From the NCBI GenBank assembly GCA_947175285.1, contig CAMWMM010000003.1:1-40959 (forward strand): a stretch of 40,959 nt of DNA, written 5' to 3'. The DNA comes from an uncultured Lachnospiraceae bacterium. GTDB lineage: Bacteria > Bacillota_A > Clostridia > Lachnospirales > Lachnospiraceae. Both the position numbers and the translations under genes were made by a program. Below the pieces are notes generated by a model. The model was not told where the DNA came from. It ran no database searches and saw only the letters and a program-made list of their open reading frames with translations. This document shows positions 31,795 to 39,894 of this stretch, one piece after another. How positions within the stretch are numbered: position 1 is the stretch's first letter; every line of letters starts with the position of its first letter.

Positions 31795-33891
31795 ATGTAT
31801 AGGCGTAAGAAGATGCCGTTTATTGCGCAATTAGGAAGAATGGATTGCGGAATAGCGTGCCTGACTATGATTTTTAATTACTATTGCTGTAATGTTGATA
31901 TAGTGGATGTCGGTTCAGATTTTTTCATAGGCCGGGATGGAATATCATTAGCTCAAATGAAAAAAATTGCAGGAAAGTATGGTTTTAACTTTGCGGCTTA
32001 CAAATATATGTATGATCAGAAAAATCTAATTGAAAAACTTCCGGCTATTTTGTGTAATGACAGCCATTATATTGTAGTAGAAAAAATTAAAAAGAATGGA
32101 AAATTTGTTGTGCTGGATCCCGCAAAGGGGAAATATATTTTGGAATTTTCTGAATTACAAAATAACTATAAGGATATTCTGGTATATATAACTCCAACAA
32201 CAAATAGAAAAAAGGTAAAACGGGGCGGAATTAAACTCAAATTAAAGATACAAGATCTATCGGTAGCAATGGTTTTAATGTTATCGGCACAGATTATAAC
32301 ATTATGTGTTCCAATGATCGTACAGAATGTGATAGACAGTTTATCTAAAGATATTCAACCTAATGCATTTAAAATGATGTGTGTTATTTTTGCGGTCATA
32401 TTTTCCTATTTGGGAATAAGTTGGTTGAGGCAGGTGGTTTTATTAAAAGTTAATATGGAATTATATAACCGAATGACTTCAAATATGCTTTTTAAACTTT
32501 TTCGTATGGATGTCAGTTTTTTCGAGTGGCATACTGCAGGAGAAATTGGAAATCGATTTAATAATACTAATCAGTTAAATGATATTATTACCAATGGTTT
32601 GACAAACATTATAATACAAGGGATTACCTCCTTAGTGTGCATGGTTGTGATGTTTTATATGTCTGTTAAACTGACGGTATTTGTATTTGCCATAGCTGCG
32701 ATACAAATTGTCATAATGATATTTTTAAATAATAAGAATTTGTTGAAGACACGGGAGTACATCTATTCACAAAGTAAAATGCAAGGTGACTTGATCGATA
32801 CGCTTGGAAACATAGTAGAAATAAAATGTATGGGAATGGATAATGCTGTCGAAACAAATCTCCAAAATAATTACCAATGGTTAATTGCGAAGTTTAAAGA
32901 AAAGACAAGAGTTGGTAATATGATGAATTGTTTCACATCTATGGTTAATTTGGGATTTCCATTGGCAATTTATATATTTGGAAGTTTTGACGTTTATGAG
33001 GGTAATATGTCCGTTGGAACACTTATAGCCTTTGTGACACTGGTGGGTTATTTTACTTCTCCGTTTAACACTATTATAATGTTGCTTCCAAGTATTAATG
33101 GTGTAAGAGAGGTACTGCTCAGATACAAGGAACTGATGAATTTTAGAGAAAGAAATCATGACGGGAATGCCATAGATGGTGAGTTTAACAATATTAAAAT
33201 GAAGGAGGTATTTTACCGTTATAATGGTGGACATGACTATGCTTTAAACAATGTATCGTTGGATGTTCAACGTGGAAAGCGAATTGCTATTGTAGGTTCA
33301 TCAGGAAGTGGTAAATCAACTTTGGTAAAGACTTTATTGGGAGCTGTAGATATCGATCAGGGAAATATATATATAAATAACTATGAGATAACCGAGATAT
33401 CGAGGGGACAGATTTATAAGTGGTTCGCTATTGTCACTCAGAATCCAATGTGCCTAAATGCAAGTATTAGGAAAAATGTTGATATAACAGGTGCCTTTTC
33501 AGATGATGAAATTTGGAATGCATTAGAAATTGCAGAGTTAAAGGATGAAATCAAGAATATGCCTTTAGGATTAGATACGCTTGTAGGAGAAGGTGGTCAA
33601 AATGTTTCGGGTGGACAGAAGCAGCGTTTAGCTATTGCAAGGGCTTTAATCGGTAATACTGAAGTTTTAATACTTGATGAGGCAACTAGTAATCTTGATC
33701 AGATGACTGAAAAGAAAATTTATGATAACTTAAAGGCAATAAATAAAACACAAATTATTGTTTCCCATAGGTTAGCATCTATTCATAATGTGGATCGGAT
33801 TTATGTTTTAAATAAAGGAAAGATCATTGAAAGTGGAACACATAGTGATCTTTTAAAAAATAAAGGTTGGTATTATAATAGCATCAATTGA
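31795..33891 (+). CDS. lanT: Lanthipeptide protease-transporter LanT (C39 peptidase-ABC)
   Basis: 698 residues with GAGGTGA upstream. An N-terminal C39 cysteine peptidase has C18 in QLGRMDCGIACL, H91 in SHYIVV and D108 in LDPAKG; it should cut LanA after GG. A six-helix membrane domain follows (about 150-450). The ATPase domain has GSSGSGKST, VSGGQKQRLAIAR, LILDEATSNLD and the SHRL switch. The protein processes and exports the modified peptide across the membrane as a homodimer. No separate LanP protease is needed. It is the last gene of the operon; no clear terminator hairpin follows. Confidence 0.93.
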   Translation: MYRRKKMPFIAQLGRMDCGIACLTMIFNYYCCNVDIVDVGSDFFIGRDGISLAQMKKIAGKYGFNFAAYKYMYDQKNLIEKLPAILCNDSHYIVVEKIKKNGKFVVLDPAKGKYILEFSELQNNYKDILVYITPTTNRKKVKRGGIKLKLKIQDLSVAMVLMLSAQIITLCVPMIVQNVIDSLSKDIQPNAFKMMCVIFAVIFSYLGISWLRQVVLLKVNMELYNRMTSNMLFKLFRMDVSFFEWHTAGEIGNRFNNTNQLNDIITNGLTNIIIQGITSLVCMVVMFYMSVKLTVFVFAIAAIQIVIMIFLNNKNLLKTREYIYSQSKMQGDLIDTLGNIVEIKCMGMDNAVETNLQNNYQWLIAKFKEKTRVGNMMNCFTSMVNLGFPLAIYIFGSFDVYEGNMSVGTLIAFVTLVGYFTSPFNTIIMLLPSINGVREVLLRYKELMNFRERNHDGNAIDGEFNNIKMKEVFYRYNGGHDYALNNVSLDVQRGKRIAIVGSSGSGKSTLVKTLLGAVDIDQGNIYINNYEITEISRGQIYKWFAIVTQNPMCLNASIRKNVDITGAFSDDEIWNALEIAELKDEIKNMPLGLDTLVGEGGQNVSGGQKQRLAIARALIGNTEVLILDEATSNLDQMTEKKIYDNLKAINKTQIIVSHRLASIHNVDRIYVLNKGKIIESGTHSDLLKNKGWYYNSIN

Positions 33892-33970
33892 GGGGGACCA
33901 AATTAACTGGTAGTGAAAAATAGTTAGTGTTATTGGATAAAACGCTCTCCTTTTTGGTAAGAATTAGTAC

Positions 33971-34000
33971 TTGACAATTTTTATCAAAAAGGAGTATTTT
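33971..34000 (+). promoter_or_regulatory. Putative promoter of the HAD phosphatase gene
   Basis: TTGACA (33971-33976) and TATTTT (33995-34000) lie 18 bases apart. This makes the TTG at 33971 part of a -35 box rather than a start codon. Confidence 0.45.
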
Positions 34001-34060
34001 TATGCCAGTAGAAAGACTAAAAATAAAATCATACAGGCCACAGCCGGAAAGGAGGGCAAC

Positions 34061-34834
34061 ATAAAACTACTTTTATTTGACTTAGATGGCACACTGCTTG
34101 GCAGCGATAAAACCATCTCACAAAGGACGTTGATAACACTGCAGGAATGCAGAAAAAAGGGCATATTGATCGGTGTATCTACCTCAAGAGGGGAGCAGAA
34201 TGCGCTGTCATTTATCGATGAACTGAAGCCTGATGTGCTGATTGCAAGCGGCGGTGCGCTTGTAAAATATCGTGGCGAATACATCTATAAAGCTGCGTTT
34301 TCGGCGGAGGAAACACGGCAGATGATAGCAGCAGCCAGAAATGTATGCGGTGCTGATTGTGAGATTACTATTGATACTATAGATGCGCATTACTGGAATT
34401 ACAAGATTGATCCCAAGGAGCAGGATCAGAGCTGGGGAGACAGCATTTATACGGATTTTCGGGATTTTGGGGAAAGTTCCCTGAAAATGTGCGTAGAAAT
34501 CTTTGACGATGCGCAGGCAAAGGAATTACAGGAATTGTTGAAGGAGTGCGATTGTATCCGTTTTTCGGACGGATATTGGTACAAATTTACAAGGAAGGCA
34601 GTCACAAAGGAGCACGCGATTATGGAGGTATGTGCCGTAAGCGGAATAGAACCAGCAGAGATCACGGCATTTGGTGACGATTATGCCGATATCGGAATGC
34701 TGGAGTTGTGCGGAAAAGGGATTGCAATGGGTAATGCCATCGATGCTGTCAAGCAAAAAGCGGATCTTGTCATTGGCAGCAATGATGAAGATGGTATTGC
34801 TATTTATCTCGCGGCATCTATTTTAGAAACATAA
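34061..34834 (+). CDS. HAD-superfamily Cof-type phosphatase with apparent ATA start
   Basis: 257 residues. Motif I is LLLFDLDGTLL (nucleophile Asp), motif II ISTSRG-like as GVSTSRGE, motif III includes KEHAIMEV, and motif IV is FGDDYADIGML. These are typical of Cof/YwpJ sugar-phosphate or flavin-phosphate phosphatases in the cytoplasm. Homologs begin M-K-L-L-L-F-D-L-D-G; here that Met codon is ATA at 34061, five bases after AAAGGAGG. No ATG or GTG start in frame is better placed. A 20-codon frame from 34002 ends in a TAA overlapping the ATA. Either ATA is used as a rare start or the gene has lost its start codon. Confidence 0.75.
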   Translation: MKLLLFDLDGTLLGSDKTISQRTLITLQECRKKGILIGVSTSRGEQNALSFIDELKPDVLIASGGALVKYRGEYIYKAAFSAEETRQMIAAARNVCGADCEITIDTIDAHYWNYKIDPKEQDQSWGDSIYTDFRDFGESSLKMCVEIFDDAQAKELQELLKECDCIRFSDGYWYKFTRKAVTKEHAIMEVCAVSGIEPAEITAFGDDYADIGMLELCGKGIAMGNAIDAVKQKADLVIGSNDEDGIAIYLAASILET

Positions 34835-34839
34835 TAAAG

Positions 34840-34977
34840 AGAGTTTTTTCGCTTTTCCAGATATGTATTATGCAAAAGCATTTCCTCCTCCTCACAGCAG
34901 GCAATGTAGTCTCCCAGAAGAAAGATACCATCTTCCTTCAGACTGAGGTAATTTTCTGATACGGCTTTCTCTTGGAA
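34840..34977 (-). pseudogene. C-terminal fragment of a SAM-dependent methyltransferase
   Basis: On the minus strand the segment reads VSENYLSLKEDGIFLLGDYI, then ACCEEEEMLLHNTYLEKRKN. This resembles the late strand region of class I methyltransferases (the GxxLLGDY element with an acidic helix after it). Stop codons and frameshifts interrupt it upstream (to about 35090) and no N-terminal half is present. It is a remnant. Confidence 0.45.
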
Positions 34978-35132
34978 TCAGGAAAAAAGTGGTGCAGGCT
35001 TTCTAGCCATCAAGTCTTTTGGAGAAAAAGTCTGTCATTTCTTCCAATGGGGTGTCGGCAAGCCATTGTTTTGTTCAGTGCTCCACCCCATGAATTTTTA
35101 TAAAAAAGAATAGCTTTATTAACAAAAATAGC

Positions 35133-35161
35133 TTGACATATCAGTTAGGATATGCTAACTT
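35133..35161 (+). promoter_or_regulatory. Promoter with embedded palindromic operator and no gene behind it
   Basis: TTGACA (35133-35138) and TAACTT (35156-35161) are 17 bases apart. Between them lies the palindrome AGTTAGGATATGCTAACT (35143-35160), whose form recalls DtxR/MntR-type metal-regulator sites. A terminator-like hairpin follows at 35245 and no open frame of note lies between. Confidence 0.45.
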
Positions 35162-35244
35162 ATTAATGTAAGTAATATATAACAGAAGTTTGTTCAGACA
35201 AACATTCCTTTCTATCACTTATATCACACAGCCAATTAGTCAAA

Positions 35245-35277
35245 AAGAGCCTCTATCATTTTATCATAGAGGTTCTT
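35245..35277 (+). terminator. Terminator-like hairpin
   Basis: AAGAGCCTCTAT (35245-35256) pairs with ATAGAGGTTCTT (35266-35277), with one G-T wobble, and a T-rich tail follows. Confidence 0.6.
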
Positions 35278-35308
35278 CTTGCGCGTATGTCAATAATTTT
35301 GAGATAAA

Positions 35309-35448
35309 TCAGCACACTAAAATATCCAAATTCTTATATTCCTCAACTCTCTGCCGTATCAGATCCCAGGTAAGGAACTGTAGAAAATCATAATCACTGG
35401 AAATTCGTTTCAGCACAGCTTTGATGCGAGGGACTTCTTTCTGTTTTC
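35309..35448 (-). pseudogene. Short C-terminal remnant of an unrecognised protein
   Basis: An open minus-strand stretch of about 45 codons (QKEVPRIKAVLKRISSDYDF, then LQFLTWDLIRQRVEEYKNLD) ends at TGA 35309-35311. It has no start codon and no ribosome site, and looks like the tail of a lost gene. Confidence 0.25.
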
Positions 35449-35469
35449 TTTAATTATAATGTTTTCTAG

Positions 35470-35823
35470 GAATGGTATAACGGCTACAACATCAATGGCA
35501 GGGCAATCTACAATCCATTGTCGGTAGTGAGAGCCATTGCGGAGGACGATTTTGGGCAGTTTTGGACAGAGACTGGTACTTACGAGGACATCGGGGAGCT
35601 GATCAACTGGAATTTCGATGGTCTTCGCGAGGCAGTGATCGAAATGCTGTCAGGAAACAGAATCCACGTCAATGTGGCTGGATGCAGGAACGATATGCAC
35701 ACCTTTGTGGATAAGGACCAAGTCATCACAATCCTGATACATCTTGGATATTTCGCATATGATAAAAGCGAACAGGAGGCATATGTACCGAACAAGGGTA
35801 TTTGGGTTGTTCCCGATAGATAA
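35470..35823 (+). pseudogene. Internal fragment of an AAA-ATPase / PD-(D/E)XK nuclease-like protein
   Basis: The frame is open from just after a stop at 35467. It reads EWYNGYNINGRAIYNPLSVV, then FWTETGTYEDIGEL and a late HLGYFAYDKSEQEAYVPNK. This is the middle-to-late part of the Firmicutes AAA-ATPase-like proteins that carry a C-terminal DUF1703 nuclease domain (WYDGY-x-F and YNPWS motifs). Both the ATPase N-terminus and the nuclease end are missing. It breaks off at about 35800, exactly where the opposite-strand TraX gene also breaks off. Confidence 0.65.
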
Positions 35824-36343
35824 AGAAATACAGTGCAAAGAGTACGTCAAACACTGGCCAGTCGCCTGGCGTGGATAAGATACATATTCCAATGATACCG
35901 AACACCTTGCACCGCTTCGGGCAGCGTCCCTTGTCCCAGAGCCAGATCGCCAGAAGGCTGAGCAGCAGTGTATATATTACACAAAAGAATGGATAAAAGG
36001 CAATTGTTATTTTCTTTGAAGAAAGATATAGAAATATTCCTCTGATCGGTTTTCCTTCAATTATAGTAATTGGCAATGTTCCGTATTCAAAGAAAATAAA
36101 AGGAATCCATGACAGCAGGGCGAAAATTCCCAGCCGCGCCGCATATTTTTTTACATTTCTTGTATGAAGATAACCTTCTGCCAGAAAATATGCCATTGTT
36201 GGCCCAGTAAGCCGTCCGATAAAATGCATAACTTGGTCCAACACTGTGTTCATTGGCACAAATGCCCATGCAATATGGTCGATCAGCATCGCTATAATAA
36301 CCAGATATTTGATTTGGTTTCTGTTTAAAGATATTCTTTTCAT
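35726..36343 (-). CDS. TraX family membrane protein, 3'-truncated
   Basis: 205 codons; the ATG at 36343 follows GGAGGGGA. The first ~180 residues are TraX-like: NQIKYLVIIAMLIDHIAWAF, IGRLTGPTMAYFLAEGYLHT and several hydrophobic helices. TraX proteins are acyltransferase-like membrane proteins, first known from pilin acetylation. From about residue 183 the frame runs into the antisense of the ATPase fragment (YPCSVHMPPVRFYH), so the natural C-terminus is lost at about 35800. The truncated product may be inactive. Confidence 0.7.
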   Translation of the reverse strand: MKRISLNRNQIKYLVIIAMLIDHIAWAFVPMNTVLDQVMHFIGRLTGPTMAYFLAEGYLHTRNVKKYAARLGIFALLSWIPFIFFEYGTLPITIIEGKPIRGIFLYLSSKKITIAFYPFFCVIYTLLLSLLAIWLWDKGRCPKRCKVFGIIGICILSTPGDWPVFDVLFALYFFIYREQPKYPCSVHMPPVRFYHMRNIQDVSGL

Positions 36344-36368
36344 AAAAATCCCCTCCCACTATGAGTCG

Positions 36369-36610
36369 GTAGTGTCAAGTCTAATACCTCAAAATTGCAT
36401 CAACCCCGGTAGATTCAATGGTTTCAGCCTCTCAGTGCCTTTACCCATCTTTCTACCTCTTAGTGACCAGTTATTTTGCTTCCAAATCTCTGTCAAGCCC
36501 GGGCTGAAAGCCTGTTAATTTCAGGCTTGACAGGGATTTGCGAAGCACAAATATAATGGTCTCTAAGAGGCAGAAAGAGGGCAGTTTTTTCATAAACCGT
36601 TTGACACTAC
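36369..36610. mobile_element. 242-bp nested inverted-repeat element (MITE-like)
   Basis: Ends are perfect 10-bp inverted repeats, GTAGTGTCAA (36369-36378) and TTGACACTAC (36601-36610). Inside, 36449-36469 pairs with 36557-36577 (about 19 of 21), and 36483-36499 with 36524-36540 (16 of 17, around TGTCAAGCC / GGCTTGACA). The three nested pairings would fold most of the element into one long stem. No coding capacity seen. Confidence 0.65.
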
Positions 36611-36752
36611 ATGGTAGTTATTTGATCGTTTAATAATCCAGATTTTCATAGAATGGGGATTTGGTCCGTTTTGGAAGTGTTTTATGATTGTGGAAAACAG
36701 GGAAAACGTGTATAGTATGGTTAGGAACTGTAGGAATATGGAGGTGGAATGG

Positions 36753-37268
36753 ATGATCTATTTTATTGCAGACACACATTTTTCGGAAGAAAATATAAGA
36801 TTGTATGAGAACAGACCATTCGAGAGCGTCATAGAAATGAACAGGGCGTTAGTACGACGCTGGAATGAGCGTGTCAATAAAGAGGATGAAGTATACGTTT
36901 TAGGGGATTTTGGCGCAGATGGTCAGGAAGCATTGTTTTTAGAGCAGTTGAATGGAAAAAAATTTCTCGTCAAGGGAAATCATGACATAAGAACGAACCA
37001 ATATTATCGTGATTGTGGTTTTGAAGAAGTCTACGATTATCCGATTATCATAAAAGGTTTTTGGATATTGTCGCATGAACCATTGTATGTAAATACAAAT
37101 ATGCCGTATGCCAATCTGTTTGGCCATGTGCACAACTCCCCAATTTTCAAGACATACAGCAATCAGCATTATTGTGTATCGGTGGAGAGGATCCATTATA
37201 CACCCATTTCTTTTGATGAAATTGTCTTAGAAATACAAAATGAAAGGAACAAAAATGAGACTCAATAG
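36753..37268 (+). CDS. Metallophosphoesterase (calcineurin-like)
   Basis: 171 residues from the ATG at 36753, with GGAGG at 36740-36744. Metal-binding motifs are in order: ADTHF (DxH), LGDFG (GD), KGNHD (GNHD), an SHEP histidine and FGHVH (GHxH). It should hydrolyse a phosphodiester or phosphomonoester with two metal ions; small proteins of this kind include YfcE-like phosphodiesterases and cytoplasmic enzymes of unknown substrate. It has no signal peptide. The gene stands alone between two inverted-repeat elements. Confidence 0.85.
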   Translation: MIYFIADTHFSEENIRLYENRPFESVIEMNRALVRRWNERVNKEDEVYVLGDFGADGQEALFLEQLNGKKFLVKGNHDIRTNQYYRDCGFEEVYDYPIIIKGFWILSHEPLYVNTNMPYANLFGHVHNSPIFKTYSNQHYCVSVERIHYTPISFDEIVLEIQNERNKNETQ

Positions 37269-37515
37269 AAATTAATGATCGCTGAAATCATAGTCTTTAT
37301 GGTATTTGTGCAATTTTAGTTGCATATAATCACAGATTATAGATATTTTTGCATGAAATACTACAAAATTTTTTTGAATAACAAAATATTAGATAAATTA
37401 GACAATATATTGCGAACATAATTATGTATTTTTAGCCAATTAACATCGATTACTGTTATATTCTAACAAAATATAGCAGAGATGTCAATTTGATTGTGAG
37501 ACACATACATTTTTG

Positions 37516-37687
37516 GTTACTGTTCACTCCCCCATCAAAGTAGTGGGAATCGAGCGCCAAAATGCTAAAAGCTTTAGCTTTTTCCCTTTAGCTTTTTCCC
37601 TTTGGCATTTTGTGCGCATAAATGTTGCTGTTTACGCCAACAATACCCAAAATTGTTCCAGAATCCCACATAGGCGTGAACAGTAAC
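37516..37687. mobile_element. 172-bp nested inverted-repeat element (MITE-like)
   Basis: Ends are perfect 12-bp inverted repeats, GTTACTGTTCAC (37516-37527) and GTGAACAGTAAC (37676-37687). Inner pairings are GTGGGAAT (37543-37550) with AATCCCAC (37662-37669), one mismatch, and GCGCCAAAATGC (37554-37565) with 37605-37617, one bulge. The loop holds a tandem repeat of TTTAGCTTTTTCCC. The rest of the 531-base gap 37269-37799 is AT-rich with no gene seen. Confidence 0.65.
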
Positions 37688-37799
37688 GGAACTATCTTAA
37701 AATAATATGTATATTTTATGTCTGCTTGACCTACAGCAAAGCAGGTGTTACACTTGATGCAGCAAGAGATTGATATTTTAATGTCAGGAGAAAAAACAC

Positions 37800-38612
37800 A
37801 TGAGGAAAGAACTAAAATACCCTGTATTGTTAGTGCATGGTATGGGATATAGAGACAACAAATATATCAATTACTGGGGAAGGATTCCAGCAAAATTAGA
37901 GGAAAACGGCTGTAAGATTTATTATGGAAATCAGGACAGCAATGGAACTGTTGCGTCAAACGGCGCTTTTTTGGCCCAAAAAATAAGAGAAATCATAGAG
38001 GAAACAGGTGCGCCCAAACTCAATGTGATCGCACATTCTAAAGGTGGTCTCGACATAAGATATGCTATTTCCACATTGAAAATGTCCAAGTACATTGCCT
38101 CCCTCACAACGATCAGCACACCACATCACGGTTCCTTGACCGTGGATAAACTGCTCCAACTTCCTGAGTTTATGGTAAAATTTGCGGCAGGCTGCTGGGA
38201 TATCTGGCTTAGAATCTGCGGAGACAAAAATCCAAATGCATATGAAGTCTTCAAAATCTTTACAACAGCTGAAGCAGAAGAATTTAACCGAAATAATCCA
38301 GATGCGCCGGGAGTGTATTATCAGAGCTATGCATTTGTCATGAAACATGTCTGGAGCGATATGTTCATGTTTGTACCTGCTACAGTGGTAAGATTCTTTG
38401 AAGGTCCAAACGATGGCCTGCTCGCACCGAGAGCTGTCGCGTGGACAAACTTCCGTGGTATCGTCACCAGCTGCTCAAACAGAGGAATATCCCATTGCGA
38501 TGAGGTGGATCTGCGCAGGCGAAGATTTACCCGTAAGCGGGGCGAAGGAATCCGCGATATCACGGATCTCTATATCGATATCGTCAATGATCTTCACAAT
38601 AAAGGATTTTAG
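37800..38612 (+). CDS. Alpha/beta-hydrolase, lipase-like
   Basis: 270 residues. The start YPVLLVHGMGYRDNKYINYW has the oxyanion-hole HG typical of bacterial lipases. The nucleophile elbow is VIAHSKGGLD (AHSxGG, as in Bacillus lipases), the acid is in GPNDGLLAP, and the His in ISHCDEVD. ISTPHHGS is also typical of this family. It should cleave esters, perhaps acylglycerols. No signal peptide is present, so it is either cytoplasmic or released by other means. The ATG at 37800 follows a weak AGGAGA site. Confidence 0.8.
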   Translation: MRKELKYPVLLVHGMGYRDNKYINYWGRIPAKLEENGCKIYYGNQDSNGTVASNGAFLAQKIREIIEETGAPKLNVIAHSKGGLDIRYAISTLKMSKYIASLTTISTPHHGSLTVDKLLQLPEFMVKFAAGCWDIWLRICGDKNPNAYEVFKIFTTAEAEEFNRNNPDAPGVYYQSYAFVMKHVWSDMFMFVPATVVRFFEGPNDGLLAPRAVAWTNFRGIVTSCSNRGISHCDEVDLRRRRFTRKRGEGIRDITDLYIDIVNDLHNKGF

Positions 38613-39113
38613 TCCTAATCCCACCAGCAATAGTAGACAGAATAAATCGCCCTCTTTTCCAATATCTGTTGGATAGTTGGGATAGGTGACTTAGAAAATA
38701 TCCATTATTCAAGGGTTTCCAGTGCCCCTATGAACTTGTAATAGATAGTAAGTCGTTGAATTTTCTGCCCGTCAATGCCTGTCCTCAATATACGCTCTGA
38801 CGCTGTATAACTATTTTATTATAATTACAAGAATTGTTAGTTAGACAAACAGGAGCATGCTTTCAATCCAAATCTAAAAATTTGATCGAAAGTTTATATA
38901 CTTGTTTGATTTCTTTGGATGATAAATCCCATGAATTTAGTAGTTTTGAAATCAATTTAGGATACTTTTTCAAAATTTAAAATGGGTGTAGTTATTTAAC
39001 TATCCACACAAACTAACGAAGAGCCACAAATGCCTGGCAGGTATCAAAGCATAAATTATACATAAGATCACCCATAGTGGTTTCATTACAATGTTTAACG
39101 AGGATAAAAACAA
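38613..39113. other. Intergenic region with a short minus-strand remnant
   Basis: 501 bases. On the minus strand 38705-38812 encodes YTASERILRTGIDGQK, then IQRLTIYYKFIGALETLE and a stop. This looks like the tail of a mobile-element protein. The DNA near its stop (TCCATTATTCAAGGGTTTCC) resembles sequence after the broken spmA at about 6371-6398. The remaining part to 39113 is AT-rich with no gene. Confidence 0.35.
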
Positions 39114-39887
39114 ATGAAAAATACAGATTTTGATTTTAAACGCATTGCTGAAGGATATAAAAACAGACCTTACTTGCACAAGCAGGTCATTGAAAAATTT
39201 CAGACTGACACTGGCAGTCAGCGATTTGCATTAGGACTGGATATCGGTTGCGGAGCTGGTCTATCAACAAAAGCATTGAAAGATATCTGCACAAACGTGA
39301 TCGGTACAGATATCTCTCCCGAGATGATCAATGTTGCAAAAGAAGTCTGCGCACAGGACGAAAATATAACCTATCTTGTCAGCAGTGCAGAAAACCTATC
39401 GCTGGAAAATAAGAAAGTTGACATTGTCACAGCAGCAGGTGCCATTCAATGGATCGACAGGAACATCTTTTTATCCAATATGAACAAAATGGTCCGCCAA
39501 AATGGTTATTTACTGATCTATGATTTTACAATTTCGGATACCATGCAGGGAAATCCAGCATACACAGACTGGTGGCATAACCAGTACTTAATTGAATTTC
39601 CAAAACCATACCGTAATGAATCTGTGTGGAACGGTGAAGACGTCGCACCATATGGATTCCGCATGGTTGATCAGATTAATTTGAAAATGAAATACTCTTT
39701 TGATCTGAAATCTTTTATAGAATTTATGATGATTCAATCCAATGTAAATACCAAAATTGAGGGAGCGGAAAGAAAGGAGGAAGAGATACAACAATGGTTC
39801 CAACAGACACTTTCTCCCATCTTTCACAATCAGACACAATGCTTATTTTTTAAAGGATACAGCTGGTATCTCCAACACGGAAATTAA
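39114..39887 (+). CDS. Class I SAM-dependent methyltransferase
   Basis: 257 residues. Motif I is LGLDIGCGAGLST (SAM-binding glycines), followed by GTDISPEMI with the acidic ribose ligand, and the post-motif AAGAIQWID. The N-terminal FKRIAEGYKNRPYL segment is like UbiE/Methyltransf_11 enzymes that act on small molecules. The substrate cannot be read. Just past its end the opposite strand holds a broken permease gene, and the ends of both meet at a likely recombination junction. Confidence 0.85.
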   Translation: MKNTDFDFKRIAEGYKNRPYLHKQVIEKFQTDTGSQRFALGLDIGCGAGLSTKALKDICTNVIGTDISPEMINVAKEVCAQDENITYLVSSAENLSLENKKVDIVTAAGAIQWIDRNIFLSNMNKMVRQNGYLLIYDFTISDTMQGNPAYTDWWHNQYLIEFPKPYRNESVWNGEDVAPYGFRMVDQINLKMKYSFDLKSFIEFMMIQSNVNTKIEGAERKEEEIQQWFQQTLSPIFHNQTQCLFFKGYSWYLQHGN

Positions 39888-39894
39888 ACCTTAA

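Noticed and set aside
33971..34060. Long-form start (TTG 33971) of the HAD phosphatase adding 30 residues
   Set aside because: TTGACA there fits a -35 box, no ribosome site precedes it, and family homology begins at the ATA codon at 34061.
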